Positions 27,604 to 36,820 of a stretch of 64,000 nucleotides of DNA are shown one piece after another. The position numbers and the translations under genes are program-made. The notes beneath the pieces were generated by a model. It made no database searches. It was not told the DNA's origin and saw only the letters and a program-made list of their open reading frames with translations. How positions within the stretch are numbered: the stretch's first letter is position 1; each line of letters begins with the position of its first letter. This stretch comes from Streptomyces sp. NL15-2K (GTDB lineage: Bacteria > Actinomycetota > Actinomycetes > Streptomycetales > Streptomycetaceae). The stretch lies in contig NZ_CP130630.1 in assembly GCF_030551255.1 (NCBI RefSeq), forward strand, positions 2,275,501 through 2,339,500. The letters run 5' to 3'.

Positions 27604-28551
27604 ATGGACTCTTCCAGAGCCGCCCCCCGCTCCCGTCCTCCCCGGCGCCGCCCCTGGCTGTACACCGCGCTCGCCTCCGTCGCCGTCGTCGGCGGTACGG
27701 CGGGCGGGACCGTGTACGTCAAGGCGCAGGCGCATTCCGGTGGGGGCGCCGTATCGTCGGCGCCGACGCCGTCGGCCTCCCCCTCGGCCCCGGCGATCGA
27801 GGAGGCATCAGTGGAACCGGTGGCGCAGCCGACGGTGGACCATGACGCGGTGCTGGCCGACGCCTTGGAGGCCGTGGGCGCGGAAGACACCGCGGAGGTT
27901 TCGGTGGCGGTGCTCAGCCTGGACTCCGGCGAGAGCGCGAGGTACGGCGACGGCGCCTACGACACGGCGAGCATCGTCAAGGTCGACATCCTGGCGGCGC
28001 TGCTGCTCCGGCATCAGGACGCGGGGACGCGTCTCACGGCCCAGGAGAAGGCCTACGCCACCGCCATGATCGAGAACAGCGACAACGCCTCCGCGACGGC
28101 GTTGTGGCGGATCATCGGGAGGGCGGACGGGCTGGACGCCGCGAACGAGCGGTTCGGGCTCGCCGACACCGAGGGCGGCGACGGCGAGCTGTGGGGGCTG
28201 ACGCAGACGACGGCCGCAGATCAGCTCAGCTTGCTCCAGCAGGTGTTCGGGGACGACTCGGAGCTGAGCGGGGCCTCGCGGTCGTATGTGCGGGGGCTGA
28301 TGGGTGGGATAGCCGTCGGCCAGCAGTGGGGGGTGTCGGCCGCGGCCGACGGTTCCGGGTGGGCTCTGAAGAACGGCTGGCTGCCGCGCAGCACCACCGG
28401 GCTGTGGGACATCAACAGCGTCGGGCGCGTGACGGTGGACGGCGACGACTACCTGGTGGCCGTGCTGTCGAAGGGCAACTCGACGCAGGCGAAGGGGATT
28501 TCGCTGGTGGAGGCGGCTGCTCGGGCGGCTGTGTCGGTGTTCACGCGCTGA
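27604..28551 (+). CDS. Exported serine hydrolase of the class A beta-lactamase fold
   Basis: 315 residues. An N-terminal RPPRRRPWLYTALASVAVVG helix is a signal or membrane anchor, followed by a serine/proline linker to residue about 75. The hydrolase domain shows S-x-x-K as ASIVKV (nucleophile), the SDN motif in IENSDNASA and KNGW in the KTG position (LKNGWLPR). A Glu166-type omega-loop glutamate is not evident, so true beta-lactam hydrolysis is doubtful; a transpeptidase-like or peptide hydrolase role at the wall is more likely. Transcribed alone, followed by a small tandem repeat and a mobile element. Confidence 0.88.
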   Translation: MDSSRAAPRSRPPRRRPWLYTALASVAVVGGTAGGTVYVKAQAHSGGGAVSSAPTPSASPSAPAIEEASVEPVAQPTVDHDAVLADALEAVGAEDTAEVSVAVLSLDSGESARYGDGAYDTASIVKVDILAALLLRHQDAGTRLTAQEKAYATAMIENSDNASATALWRIIGRADGLDAANERFGLADTEGGDGELWGLTQTTAADQLSLLQQVFGDDSELSGASRSYVRGLMGGIAVGQQWGVSAAADGSGWALKNGWLPRSTTGLWDINSVGRVTVDGDDYLVAVLSKGNSTQAKGISLVEAAARAAVSVFTR

Positions 28552-28573
28552 AGCCGCCGTAGCGACCCTCTAA

Positions 28574-28625
28574 CCAGCTCTACTGCTCCAGAACCCGTCC
28601 CAGCTCTACTGCTCCAGAACCTGTC
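28574..28625. repeat. Two tandem 26-bp units derived from the protease gene end
   Basis: The unit CCAGCTCTACTGCTCCAGAA plus CCYGTC occurs twice, with one base difference. A third, diverged copy (28800-28823) is the very 3' end and stop codon of the minus-strand S8 protease gene. The 28633-28801 element lies between the copies. Confidence 0.75.
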
Positions 28626-28632
28626 GTAGCGA

Positions 28633-28801
28633 CTAGTGCCGCGGCAGGCAACGTTTGCCCGTCAAGGAGCGGCGTCCGGTGCGTGCTCTCGGCGTGCCGG
28701 GCGCAGGCCCTCGTACTGGATGTACTTGGGTCTGTGCCCGGTGCGGCGAGAGTGCGTGCCGGGCGTCGCGACGGGGCAAACGTTGCCTGCCGCGGCACTA
28801 G
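28633..28801. mobile_element. 169-bp CTAG-bounded MITE-like element, type-B ends
   Basis: CTAG on both sides and about 26-bp terminal inverted repeats (TAGTGCCGCGGCAGGCAACG, continuing TTTGCC) that are unrelated to the type-A ends. The 82-bp core (28669-28750) shares 79 of 82 bases with the core of the 18271-18484 element. The core itself is an imperfect palindrome (CTCGGCGTGCCGGGCGCAGG against TGTGCCCGGTGCGGCGAG). No coding capacity. Confidence 0.82.
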
Positions 28802-28811
28802 CTGTACTGCT

Positions 28812-30041
28812 CTAGAAGCCGTCGTAGCTGTCGTAGCCCTCGTAAGTGCGCGGTGGGCGGCGGCCGCGCCACAGGACCACCGCGACGATCAGCAGCACCA
28901 CGCCGAAGCCGCCCGCGAGCGGGGCCGCCCAGACCGAGGTGTCGCTGTCCGCCCGGTCGGCGTCCGGGCCGGAGCCGAAGTACCTGTCGCCGTACGCGGC
29001 CGCCTGGAGGCCCTCCGGTTTGAGGCGGTCGGCCTCGGCGAGGGCGGCCGCCGGGTCGATGAAGCCGTAGCCGCGGGAGTCGTCGCGGCCGCCGCTGGGG
29101 GAGTTGCGGGCCGTGTCCTCCAGGAGTTCCTTGATCTGGGCCGGGGTCAGGTCCGGGTGGGCGGCCTTGATGAGCGCGGCCGCGCCGGAGACGAAGGCGG
29201 AGGCGGCACTCGTCCCCCAGCCCTCGTAGTACTTGTGGTCGGGGTCGGCGATGACGACGTCGACGCCCGGGGCGCTGACCGTGGCGTACCAGCGGCGGGT
29301 GGAGAAGGAGGCGCGGGTGCCGTAGCGGTCGACGGCGGTCGCGGCGATCACGCCCGGGTAGGCGGCCGGGTAGGAGATGTGGTCGCCCTTCTCGCCGCCG
29401 TTGCCGGCGGAGGCGACGACGACGGAGCCCTTCTTCAGGGCGTACTGGACGGCCTCGTCCTCGGCGGGTTCGGGGTGGGCGGAGGCGGAGTCGTCGCCGA
29501 GGGAGAGGTTGATGACCTCGGCGCCCTGGTCGGCGGCCCAGCGGATGCCTTCGGCGAGGGCGTTGCCGCGGGTGCTGCGGGCCCTGGCGCGGGACGGGTC
29601 GCCGTCTTCGAGGATCACTCGGACGGGCAGGATCTTCGCCTCCGGGGCGATGCCCATCACGCCGTCGGCGCCGTCGGCGCCGTGTCCGTGGCCGGCGATG
29701 ATGCCGGCCATCGCGGTGCCGTGCCGGGCCCAGGCACGGTCGCCGTCCTTCGCGCCGAAGCCGATCATGTCCTTGCCGGGGAGGACGTTGCCGACGAGGT
29801 CGGGGTGGTCGGCCTCGACGCCGGTGTCGAGGACGGCGACGGTGACGCCCGCGCCCTTGGTCGTACGCCAGGCGTCCTGGGTGTGCATGGCCTCGAGGGC
29901 CCACTGCTGGGCGCGGATGCCGTCGGCGTGGGCGGCGGTGGGTGGGACGAGGGCGACGGAGGCGGCGAGCAGGGCGCTCAGCAGGCCGGCCCTGCGGGTC
30001 CTGACGCTCATACGGCTCACGCGGCTCACGCGGCTGCTCAT
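28812..30041 (-). CDS. Mycosin-like S8 (subtilisin) serine protease, membrane-anchored
   Basis: 409 residues. Signal peptide (RTRRAGLLSALLAASVALVP, cleavage near AHA-DG). The catalytic triad is visible: Asp in VAVLDTGVEADHPDL, His in ARHGTAMAGIIAG and Ser in WGTSAASAFVSGAAALI, with the oxyanion Asn in VVASAGNGG. A single C-terminal membrane helix (APLAGGFGVVLLIVAVVLW) and short cytosolic tail complete the mycosin (MycP) plan of type VII secretion. The start ATG overlaps the stop of the proline-rich gene by four bases, so the two are translationally coupled. No Esx, EccC or EccD gene is present in the window. Confidence 0.92.
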   Translation of the reverse strand: MSSRVSRVSRMSVRTRRAGLLSALLAASVALVPPTAAHADGIRAQQWALEAMHTQDAWRTTKGAGVTVAVLDTGVEADHPDLVGNVLPGKDMIGFGAKDGDRAWARHGTAMAGIIAGHGHGADGADGVMGIAPEAKILPVRVILEDGDPSRARARSTRGNALAEGIRWAADQGAEVINLSLGDDSASAHPEPAEDEAVQYALKKGSVVVASAGNGGEKGDHISYPAAYPGVIAATAVDRYGTRASFSTRRWYATVSAPGVDVVIADPDHKYYEGWGTSAASAFVSGAAALIKAAHPDLTPAQIKELLEDTARNSPSGGRDDSRGYGFIDPAAALAEADRLKPEGLQAAAYGDRYFGSGPDADRADSDTSVWAAPLAGGFGVVLLIVAVVLWRGRRPPRTYEGYDSYDGF

Positions 30042-32200
30042 GAGGGCTTCTCCGTGGGCGAACTGACGGTCCGGCGCAGGCCGCGTTCGATGCGGTCGGC
30101 GAGGCCTTGTGCCTCGTTGCCGAGGCCGGCCTGGGCCGGGGCCGTGGTGGTGGCGGACTCCATGGCCTCCTCCGCGGGCTGCGGATCGTCGACCGTGCGG
30201 CCGTCGGCCCAGCCGGAGACGGCGTAGACGACGACCGGGGCGTCGGTGAGGACGGAGACGGTCCAGGAGGCGCGCTGCTCGGGGCCGAAGTCGGCGGCGA
30301 CGGTGTCCTTCGCGGCGTAGGGGCGGGGCATCAGGTCGGTCCGCTTGTCCAGGCCCTCGGCCTTGAACCGCCTGCTGAGGGAGGCCATGGCGGCGGCGTC
30401 GGCCTTGGTGAAGAGCAGGCCGACGGTGGTGACGTAGCTCCGGGTGGCGTCGGTGTAGGTGGCGCGCAGCAGCCGGTCGCAGCCGACGGAGGTGAGGGCC
30501 TTGCTCAGCAGCGGGTCGAAGGCGGCCTCGCAGCCGCTGTCGGGGGCGACGGCGATCCGGGTCCAGGTCCGGTCGGCGCCGCCGGGGCCGGCGCCCCGGC
30601 CTTCCACGGTCGGCGGGAACAGCTGGTTCACGGGGACGTTGTGCCACAGGCTGCCGGCCGCGGCGAAGGTGTCGCTCGTGCCGTCGTCCCCGGGCTCCCC
30701 GATGAGCCAACTCCCGGTCAGGGCACCGCCGATGAGCCCGAGTCCGAGCACGACACAGGCGGCCGCCGCGACGACCCGGGGCCGCACCCGCACCCCGAGC
30801 GGACGCGGCCGCGCCTGGTCGTCGTAACCCTCGGGCTCCCCGAAGGAGACGACGGGCCGTCCCGCGCCGGGGACCCCGCCGGGCGCCATGGGGGCGCTCC
30901 AGGACAGGGCCGGGTCCGGTGACAGGACGGTGGAGTCGGCGCCGGAGGTGGCGGTGGAGCGCGGCGGGGTGGTGGGCGCGGCGGGGATACGGGGACCGCG
31001 CCTCTCCCCGGCGGACGGCGAGGAGAGGCCCGTACCGCCCGCGGAGGACGCGCGCGAGTCGCTCCCGGCACCGGCGGGCCCTCGCTCGGGGCGGGACGGG
31101 AAGCCCGGCGCGACAGGCGCGGCGGAGCCCCCCGGCCGAGTGCCGGACGGCGCGCCGGACGTGACGGATCCGGGACGGCTGCCGGGCGCGGAGTCCGGAC
31201 GGCCGTCCGACGCACGCGGCCCACCGAGGCCGGGCGACCCCGTCCGTTCGTACGCCTCGGCGTCCCGGCGGCGGCTGTCCGACCCCGACGGAGGGTCCGC
31301 GGGGATCGGACGCAGCCGGAAGGTCGTCTCCGACGCGGTCTCGACGGGCGCGCCGGTCGGACGGGGCGGTATCGGGGGCCGATGACTCGGGCGGGGCGGC
31401 ACGGGGGCCGATCCGGTCGGTTCGCTGCTGGGGCGGGGCGGCATCGGCCCACTGCTGGGCCCGGACCGCGTGGCGCTCGCCGAGGTCGGCCCGGGGCTCC
31501 GACGCGGCGGAACGGAAGCCGACGAGGTCGGGCCGGTGCTCGGGCGGGGCGGTGGGACGCTCGACTCGGAAGTCGGCCCGCTGCTCGGGCGAGGCGGTGC
31601 GCCACCCGGCGTCGTCGGACCGGTGCTGGAGCGCGGCGGTGCCGAGGGCGACGCGTCCGGGCGGGGCGGTACCGCGCCCGGCGAGGCCGTACCGGCGCTC
31701 TCCTGGCGCGGCTCGCGGCCCGCTGCCGGCGGTGTGTCGGGGAAGCGGGCCGAGGCCTTGGGCGGGGGCGGGGAGGCGGTGTTCCGGGGGGACGGGGTTC
31801 GCAGGCTCGGGAAGTTGGGCCGGAAGGGCTGCCAGACGGGTGCCGAGTCGGCCTCGTCGGATGCGTTGTCGCGCCGGGGCGTGGCGGCACCGGGGCGGTC
31901 ACCGGTCGTCGGCGACGCGGCCGGGCCCTGGGCACCAGGACTGTCGTCCGCCGTCGCCGGACGCCTGTCCGACGCCTCGGACGCCACCGCGGGCCCGTCC
32001 GGTGGCGCGCCACCGACCGTCGGCGGCGTCGACCACCGGCCCGCCGCAGCGCTCGACGTCGAGGACCCGTCCGCACCGAACTCCTGACGGCCCGCCGTCC
32101 GAGCTCCCCGCTCGCCCGTCTCGTCGCCGTCCGCCTCGGCCGTCGTCGGCGGCTGGGGCGGGCGTGGAGGAATGGAGGCGCGGCGCGCTTCCGTGCTCAT
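30038..32200 (-). CDS. Proline/serine-rich membrane protein coupled to the mycosin-like protease
   Basis: 720 residues from ATG 32200 (MSTEARRASIPP). Residues 1-about 470 are a disordered proline/serine/arginine-rich stretch with repeated PPRPSxGPT units (SSTGPTTPGGAPPRPSSGPT). One transmembrane helix follows (RVVAAAACVVLGLGLIGGAL, about 495). The external C-terminal domain (about 515-720) contains two cysteines in DSGCEAAFD and SVGCDRLLR and an FTKADAAAMASLSRRFKAEG segment. The long cytosolic linker and one-pass topology suit a scaffold or a secretion-associated protein, and the 4-base overlap with the protease gene implies joint function. No family assigned. The proline-rich part is low-complexity and may vary in length between strains. 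Confidence 0.85.
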   Translation of the reverse strand: MSTEARRASIPPRPPQPPTTAEADGDETGERGARTAGRQEFGADGSSTSSAAAGRWSTPPTVGGAPPDGPAVASEASDRRPATADDSPGAQGPAASPTTGDRPGAATPRRDNASDEADSAPVWQPFRPNFPSLRTPSPRNTASPPPPKASARFPDTPPAAGREPRQESAGTASPGAVPPRPDASPSAPPRSSTGPTTPGGAPPRPSSGPTSESSVPPPRPSTGPTSSASVPPRRSPGPTSASATRSGPSSGPMPPRPSSEPTGSAPVPPRPSHRPPIPPRPTGAPVETASETTFRLRPIPADPPSGSDSRRRDAEAYERTGSPGLGGPRASDGRPDSAPGSRPGSVTSGAPSGTRPGGSAAPVAPGFPSRPERGPAGAGSDSRASSAGGTGLSSPSAGERRGPRIPAAPTTPPRSTATSGADSTVLSPDPALSWSAPMAPGGVPGAGRPVVSFGEPEGYDDQARPRPLGVRVRPRVVAAAACVVLGLGLIGGALTGSWLIGEPGDDGTSDTFAAAGSLWHNVPVNQLFPPTVEGRGAGPGGADRTWTRIAVAPDSGCEAAFDPLLSKALTSVGCDRLLRATYTDATRSYVTTVGLLFTKADAAAMASLSRRFKAEGLDKRTDLMPRPYAAKDTVAADFGPEQRASWTVSVLTDAPVVVYAVSGWADGRTVDDPQPAEEAMESATTTAPAQAGLGNEAQGLADRIERGLRRTVSSPTEKPS

Positions 32201-32478
32201 GCACCCCCCGTTTCCTCGGGCCCGGGCCGTCTCCTCGTACGCGGGCCGTTGTCGCCGACATCCGTGCCGGCGCGGATCGAAGCCGTCCGGGCACGCATAC
32301 CCGCACGGACGGACCGGCATCCCGGCGCGGGCGTGCGACCGGGGGCGGAACGGTCCTCCGTGCGTGCGCGTCACTCTACGGGTTGTTCCTGGGCGAACGG
32401 GAACCAGTCCGCGACGCCGGGGCATCTGCCCGGAACGTCCCCCTACCCTGCGGTAATCCTGTCTGGCAGGCTGCGTTC

Positions 32479-33681
32479 ATGACTGCGCGCGCCGCCGACC
32501 GGGCCCGTTACGACCGGGCCACCGCCCATCTCGACGCCCCCCTCGCGATCGTGGACCTGGACGCCTTCGACGCCAACGCGGACGACCTCGTCCGCCGGGC
32601 CGGGGGCAAGCCGGTCCGGGTCGCCAGCAAGTCCGTCCGCTGCCGGGCCCTGCTCGAACGCGTCCTGGCGAAGGACGGCTTCGCGGGCATCATGTCCTTC
32701 ACCCTCGCCGAGTCCCTGTGGCTGGCGAGGAGTGGTTTCGACGACGTGCTGCTCGCCTATCCGTCCACCGACCGCGCCGGGTACGCCGAGCTGGCCTCCG
32801 ATCCCAAGCTCGCCGCCGCCGTGACCGTGATGGTCGACGACCCGGCGCAGCTCAGGCTCATCGACGAGGCACGCGACGGCGGGCGCGAAGTGATCCGTGT
32901 CTGCCTGGAGTTGGACACCTCGCTCAAGCTGCTCGGGGGGCGGGTGCGGGTCGGGGCCCGTCGGTCGCCGCTGCACTCCCCCGCCCAGGTCGCCGACATG
33001 GCCCGCGTGGTGGCCCGGCGGCCGGGGTTCAAGGTCGTCGGGATCATGGCGTACGAGGGGCATGTCGCGGGCGTCGGTGACGCCGTCGCCGGGCGGCCGC
33101 TGCGCTCGCGTGCCGTACGGCTGATGCAGGCCACCGCCCGCCGGGAACTCGCCGAGCGGCGTGGCGAGGTCGTGCGCGCGGTGCGGGCCGTGGTGCCGGA
33201 CCTGGAGTTCGTCAACGGCGGCGGCACGGGCAGCGTGCAGCACACCGCCGCGGAGGACGCGGTCACCGAGATCGGCGCCGGGTCGGGGCTGTACGTACCG
33301 CGCCTGTTCGACAACTACACGTCCTTCAGCGGCCGTCCGGCCGCGCTGTTCGCCCAGCCCGTCGTGCGGCGGCCGGGGGTCGGGGTCGTGACGGTCCTCG
33401 GCGGCGGTTATCCGGCCTCCGGTGCGGCCGGGCCGGACCGGCTGCCGGTGCCGTATCTGCCGGAAGGGCTGAAGTACGACTCCCAGGAGGGGCCCGGCGA
33501 GGTGCAGACGCCGCTGCTCGGCTCCCCGGCCGACGATCTGCTGATCGGCGACAAGGTGTGGTTCCGGCACGCCAAGGCCGGTGAGCTGTGCGAGCGGTTC
33601 GAGACGCTGCACCTGATCGAGGGGGACGCGGTGACGTCGGCCGTCCCGACGTACCGGGGCGAGGGCCACACGTTCCTGTAG
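32479..33681 (+). CDS. PLP-dependent amino acid deaminase/aldolase (alanine-racemase N-terminal fold)
   Basis: 400 residues from ATG 32479. The fold-type-III barrel begins LAIVDLDAFDANADDLVRRA with the PLP-lysine in VRVASKSVRC. FVNGGGTGSVQHTAAE and EIGAGSGLY follow the phosphate-binding pattern of D-threonine aldolase-like proteins, and the C-terminal domain (GGGYPASGAAGPDRLPVPYL, GDKVWFRHAKAGELCERF) carries the metal-binding histidine and cysteine typical of D-threonine aldolase/D-serine dehydratase (DSD1-like). Likely substrates are D-hydroxy amino acids. Monocistronic; convergent with the DUF2510 gene. Confidence 0.85.
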   Translation: MTARAADRARYDRATAHLDAPLAIVDLDAFDANADDLVRRAGGKPVRVASKSVRCRALLERVLAKDGFAGIMSFTLAESLWLARSGFDDVLLAYPSTDRAGYAELASDPKLAAAVTVMVDDPAQLRLIDEARDGGREVIRVCLELDTSLKLLGGRVRVGARRSPLHSPAQVADMARVVARRPGFKVVGIMAYEGHVAGVGDAVAGRPLRSRAVRLMQATARRELAERRGEVVRAVRAVVPDLEFVNGGGTGSVQHTAAEDAVTEIGAGSGLYVPRLFDNYTSFSGRPAALFAQPVVRRPGVGVVTVLGGGYPASGAAGPDRLPVPYLPEGLKYDSQEGPGEVQTPLLGSPADDLLIGDKVWFRHAKAGELCERFETLHLIEGDAVTSAVPTYRGEGHTFL

Positions 33682-33694
33682 GCCGGCTGGACGG

Positions 33695-34615
33695 TCAGCC
33701 GGCCGGGCCGAGGCTGCTGCCCACGCCGCCGCCCGTGCCCGCGTCGTCGATCGACCGGATCCCCTTGGTGATCCGGTCCATGTCGGCGAGCGGCGGGCCG
33801 TCCGGCCCCGCGTCGAAGACGAACCGCACGAGGACCGGCGACTCGCTGCCGACGCTGGACGGGAAGACCAGCGACTGCACGTAGCCGCCGGGCCCGTCGG
33901 CCGTCGTCACCTGCCAGCGCACGAGGTACCCGGCGCGTCCGGCCACGGCGACCTGCCCGGACTTGACGGTCTTGTGCGACTCGATGCCGCCGTAGAGGCG
34001 CCGGCCGAGGGCGTCGCGGTCGTAGGCGTCGTCCGCGGCATCGGAGATGTCCTGCTGGGCGAGGGCCTGGGGGGACTTCTCGTCGTTCTCGGTCACCGTG
34101 CGCGAGAAGACCGCGCCGTGCCGGCAGATGCCGACGCCGGCCGGGCAGTCGTAGGTGCCGTCCGTGGTCATGACGACGTCGTCCTCGGCGACGTTGTCCG
34201 GCCGGACCCAGCCGTCGGGCAACGGCAGGGTGATGCCGTTGAGTTCGTCGACCACGACGGCCGGGTCGTCGGCGGACGGCTCGGAGGTGGTCGGCGCCGG
34301 GGCGGTGGTGGACGGGGCGGTGGTGGACGGGGTGGGCGGGGCGGACGTCGGCGCCGTGTCAGCCACCGTGCCGCCGCCGTCGTCGTCGTCCCCGCCGAGT
34401 ACGGCCACTCCGGTGACGATCGCGGCGACGAGGACGACCCCGGCGATCGTGAGGGCGACGGCCTTCGCACGTCCGGACGCCCCGCCGGCCGGCTGCGGCG
34501 GCCCGGGTGCCTCGGGGGCACGCCGGTGTTCGGTCCACGCGGTCCCGTCCCACCAGCGCTCCAGGTGGGGAGCGTGGGGGTCGGGGTACCAGCCGGGCGG
34601 GGGCGTCATGCTCAT
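33695..34615 (-). CDS. DUF2510 domain membrane protein
   Basis: 306 residues. The N terminus TPPPGWYPDPHAPHLERWWD with GTAWTEH is the DUF2510 signature (a short domain in actinobacterial membrane proteins). One membrane helix (AVALTIAGVVLVAAIVTGVA, about 50-70) and an acidic/threonine-proline linker follow. The extracellular part (about 125-300) contains two cysteines in TYDCPAGVGICRHG and beta-rich sequence resembling lipoprotein-like stress-bound domains. Function unknown. Convergent with the PLP enzyme gene, 13 bases between stop codons. Confidence 0.85.
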   Translation of the reverse strand: MSMTPPPGWYPDPHAPHLERWWDGTAWTEHRRAPEAPGPPQPAGGASGRAKAVALTIAGVVLVAAIVTGVAVLGGDDDDGGGTVADTAPTSAPPTPSTTAPSTTAPAPTTSEPSADDPAVVVDELNGITLPLPDGWVRPDNVAEDDVVMTTDGTYDCPAGVGICRHGAVFSRTVTENDEKSPQALAQQDISDAADDAYDRDALGRRLYGGIESHKTVKSGQVAVAGRAGYLVRWQVTTADGPGGYVQSLVFPSSVGSESPVLVRFVFDAGPDGPPLADMDRITKGIRSIDDAGTGGGVGSSLGPAG

Positions 34616-34634
34616 TCCGGCACTCTAGGACGCT

Positions 34635-35417
34635 CTACAGCGGTGTGACGTAGGCGCCCGAGATTCCGCCGTCGACCAGGAAGTCGGTGGCGTTCACGAA
34701 GGAGGAGTCGTCGCTGGCCAGGAAGGCGACGGCGGCGGCGATCTCGTCCGCCTCGGCGAACCGGCCGAGCGGAATGTGGACGAGCCGGCGGGCGGCCCGC
34801 TCGGGGTCCTTCGCGAACAGCTCCTGGAGCAGCGGGGTGTTGACCGGTCCGGGGCACAGGGCGTTGACCCGGATGCCCTCCCGGGCGAACTGCACGCCCA
34901 GTTCACGGGACATGGCGAGGACGCCGCCCTTGGACGCGGTGTACGAGATCTGCGAGGTCGCCGCGCCCATCCGGGCCACGAAGGACGCCGTGTTGATGAT
35001 GGAGCCCCTGCCCTGGCGCCGCATGTAGGGGATCGCGGCCTTGCAGCACAGGTAGACGGACGTGAGGTTGACCTCCTGGACGCGCTTCCATGCCTCCAGG
35101 CCGGTCTCCAGGATGGAGTCGTCGTCGGGCGGGGAGATGCCGGCGTTGTTGAAGGCGATGTCGACGCTGCCGTAGGTGTCGTAGGCCGTCTTGAACAGCG
35201 CCTCGACCTGCTCGGGGTCGGTGACGTCGACCTTCACGAAGGTCCCGCCGACCTCGTCGGCGGCGGCCTTGCCGCGGGCCTCGTCGACGTCGCCGCAGAC
35301 GACGTGCGCGCCCTCGGAGGCGAGCCGGCGCGTGGTGGCGAGACCGATGCCGCTGCCGGCTCCGGTGACGACGGCGGTACGGCCCACGAGGCGGCGGCAG
35401 ATGATTTCGTCGGTCAC
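34635..35417 (-). CDS. Short-chain dehydrogenase/reductase of the glutamylation cluster
   Basis: 260 residues, classical SDR: cofactor loop VTGAGSGIGLATTRR, DVDEA after strand 2, NNAGIS, and the active-site pair in SYTASKGGVLAMSRELG (Tyr and Lys) with NTASF in the serine position. The C-terminal DFLVDGGISGAYVTPL is typical. Within the cluster (ALDH, GlnA4-type ligase) the natural reading is oxidation of a gamma-glutamylated alcohol (such as gamma-glutamylethanolamide) to its aldehyde ahead of the ALDH step; this is inference from position. Its start overlaps the ALDH stop by four bases. Confidence 0.92.
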   Translation of the reverse strand: MTDEIICRRLVGRTAVVTGAGSGIGLATTRRLASEGAHVVCGDVDEARGKAAADEVGGTFVKVDVTDPEQVEALFKTAYDTYGSVDIAFNNAGISPPDDDSILETGLEAWKRVQEVNLTSVYLCCKAAIPYMRRQGRGSIINTASFVARMGAATSQISYTASKGGVLAMSRELGVQFAREGIRVNALCPGPVNTPLLQELFAKDPERAARRLVHIPLGRFAEADEIAAAVAFLASDDSSFVNATDFLVDGGISGAYVTPL

Positions 35418-36820
35418 TGTGCTGGGCCCTCCGTGCTGATGAAGACGTTCTTGGTTTCGGTGAAGGCGGTGAGGGCGTCCGGGCCGAGTTCGCGGCCGAT
35501 TCCGGACTGCTTGTAGCCGCCGAAGGGGGTCCAGTAGCGGACGCTGGAGTGGGAGTTGACGGACAGGTTGCCGGCGCGGACAGCACCCGACATCCGCAGG
35601 GCGCGGCCGACGTCACGCGTCCAGATGGAGCCGGAGAGACCGTAGTCGGTGGCGTTGGCGAGCTGGATCGCCTCCGCCTCGTCCTCGAAGGGCAGGACCA
35701 CGGCGACCGGGCCGAAGACCTCCTCGACGGCCACGCGCGCGTGCGGGTCGACGCCGGTCAGGACGGTGGGCGGGAACCAGAAGCCGGGGCCTTCGGGGGC
35801 CTTGCCGCGGATGCCTTCGGCGTCGCCGGAGACGTACGAACGCACGCGGTCCAGCTGGACCTTGGAGATCAGCGGGCCCATGTCCGTCCGCTCGTCCGCC
35901 GGGTCGCCGACGTGGACGGACTCGATCGCGGGGGCGAGGAGGCCGAGGAAGCGGTCGTAGGCGGAGCGCTGGACGAGGATGCGGGTGCGGGCGCAGCAGT
36001 CCTGGCCGGAGTTGTCGAGGAAGGACATTGGGGTGGCCGCCGCGGCGGCTTCGAGGTCGGCGTCGGCGAAGACGATGTTGGGGCTCTTGCCGCCGAGTTC
36101 GAGGGTGACGCGCTTGAGGTGGGCGGACCCCTTGGCCAGCACCTGTTTGCCCACGGCCGTCGACCCGGTGAAGACGATCTTCGCCACGCCGGGGTGCTCG
36201 ACGAGCGCGTTGCCCGCGACGGGGCCGTGGCCGGGCAGTACCTGGAACAGGCCCTCGGGCAGCCCGGCCTCCAGGGCGAGTTCGGCCAGGCGCAGGGCGG
36301 TCAGCGGGGTCGTCTCGGCGGGCTTGAGGATCACCGCGTTGCCTGCGGCGAGCGCCGGGGCGGTGCCCCAGGCCGCGATGGGCATGGGGAAGTTCCAGGG
36401 CGCGATGACGCCGACGACGCCGAGCGGTTCGAGGATCGTGACGTCGAGGCCGCCCGGCACCGGAATCTGTCGTCCGGTCAGCCGCTCCACTCCCCCGGCC
36501 GCGTAGTCGAGCAGATCACGGACGTTGCCCGCCTCCCAGCGGGCGTTGCCGACGGTGTGTCCGGCCTCCCGGACCTCCAGCCGCGCCAGCTCTTCGAGGT
36601 GTTCGTCGACTGCCGTGGCGAACCGGCGCAGCAGGCGGGCGCGGTCGCCGGGCGCCAGGGCGGCCCACTGGGCCTGTGCGCGCGTGGCGCGTACGACGGC
36701 CGCGTCGACGTCGGCCTCGGTGGCGCCGGGGACGGTGGCGACGACCTCCTCGGTCGCCGGGTTCAGTACTTGGAGCTGGTACTCGGGGGACTCGTACTCG
36801 GGGGACAAGAAGGGCCTCAC
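35414..36820 (-). CDS. Aldehyde dehydrogenase of the glutamylation cluster
   Basis: 468 residues. Standard ALDH motifs: GVIAPWNFPMPIAAW, IVFTGSTAVGKQVLAKGS (cofactor loop), catalytic Glu in VTLELGGKSPNIVF, catalytic Cys in LDNSGQDCCARTRIL and the C-terminal NSHSSVRYWTPFGGYKQSGI. It should oxidise the gamma-glutamyl-aldehyde intermediate to the acid. Sandwiched with 4-base overlaps between the GlnA4-type ligase (upstream) and the SDR (downstream), a clear operon. The nearest characterised relatives are PuuC-like or betaine-aldehyde-dehydrogenase-like enzymes; the substrate is inferred only. Confidence 0.95.
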   Translation of the reverse strand: MRPFLSPEYESPEYQLQVLNPATEEVVATVPGATEADVDAAVVRATRAQAQWAALAPGDRARLLRRFATAVDEHLEELARLEVREAGHTVGNARWEAGNVRDLLDYAAGGVERLTGRQIPVPGGLDVTILEPLGVVGVIAPWNFPMPIAAWGTAPALAAGNAVILKPAETTPLTALRLAELALEAGLPEGLFQVLPGHGPVAGNALVEHPGVAKIVFTGSTAVGKQVLAKGSAHLKRVTLELGGKSPNIVFADADLEAAAAATPMSFLDNSGQDCCARTRILVQRSAYDRFLGLLAPAIESVHVGDPADERTDMGPLISKVQLDRVRSYVSGDAEGIRGKAPEGPGFWFPPTVLTGVDPHARVAVEEVFGPVAVVLPFEDEAEAIQLANATDYGLSGSIWTRDVGRALRMSGAVRAGNLSVNSHSSVRYWTPFGGYKQSGIGRELGPDALTAFTETKNVFISTEGPAQ

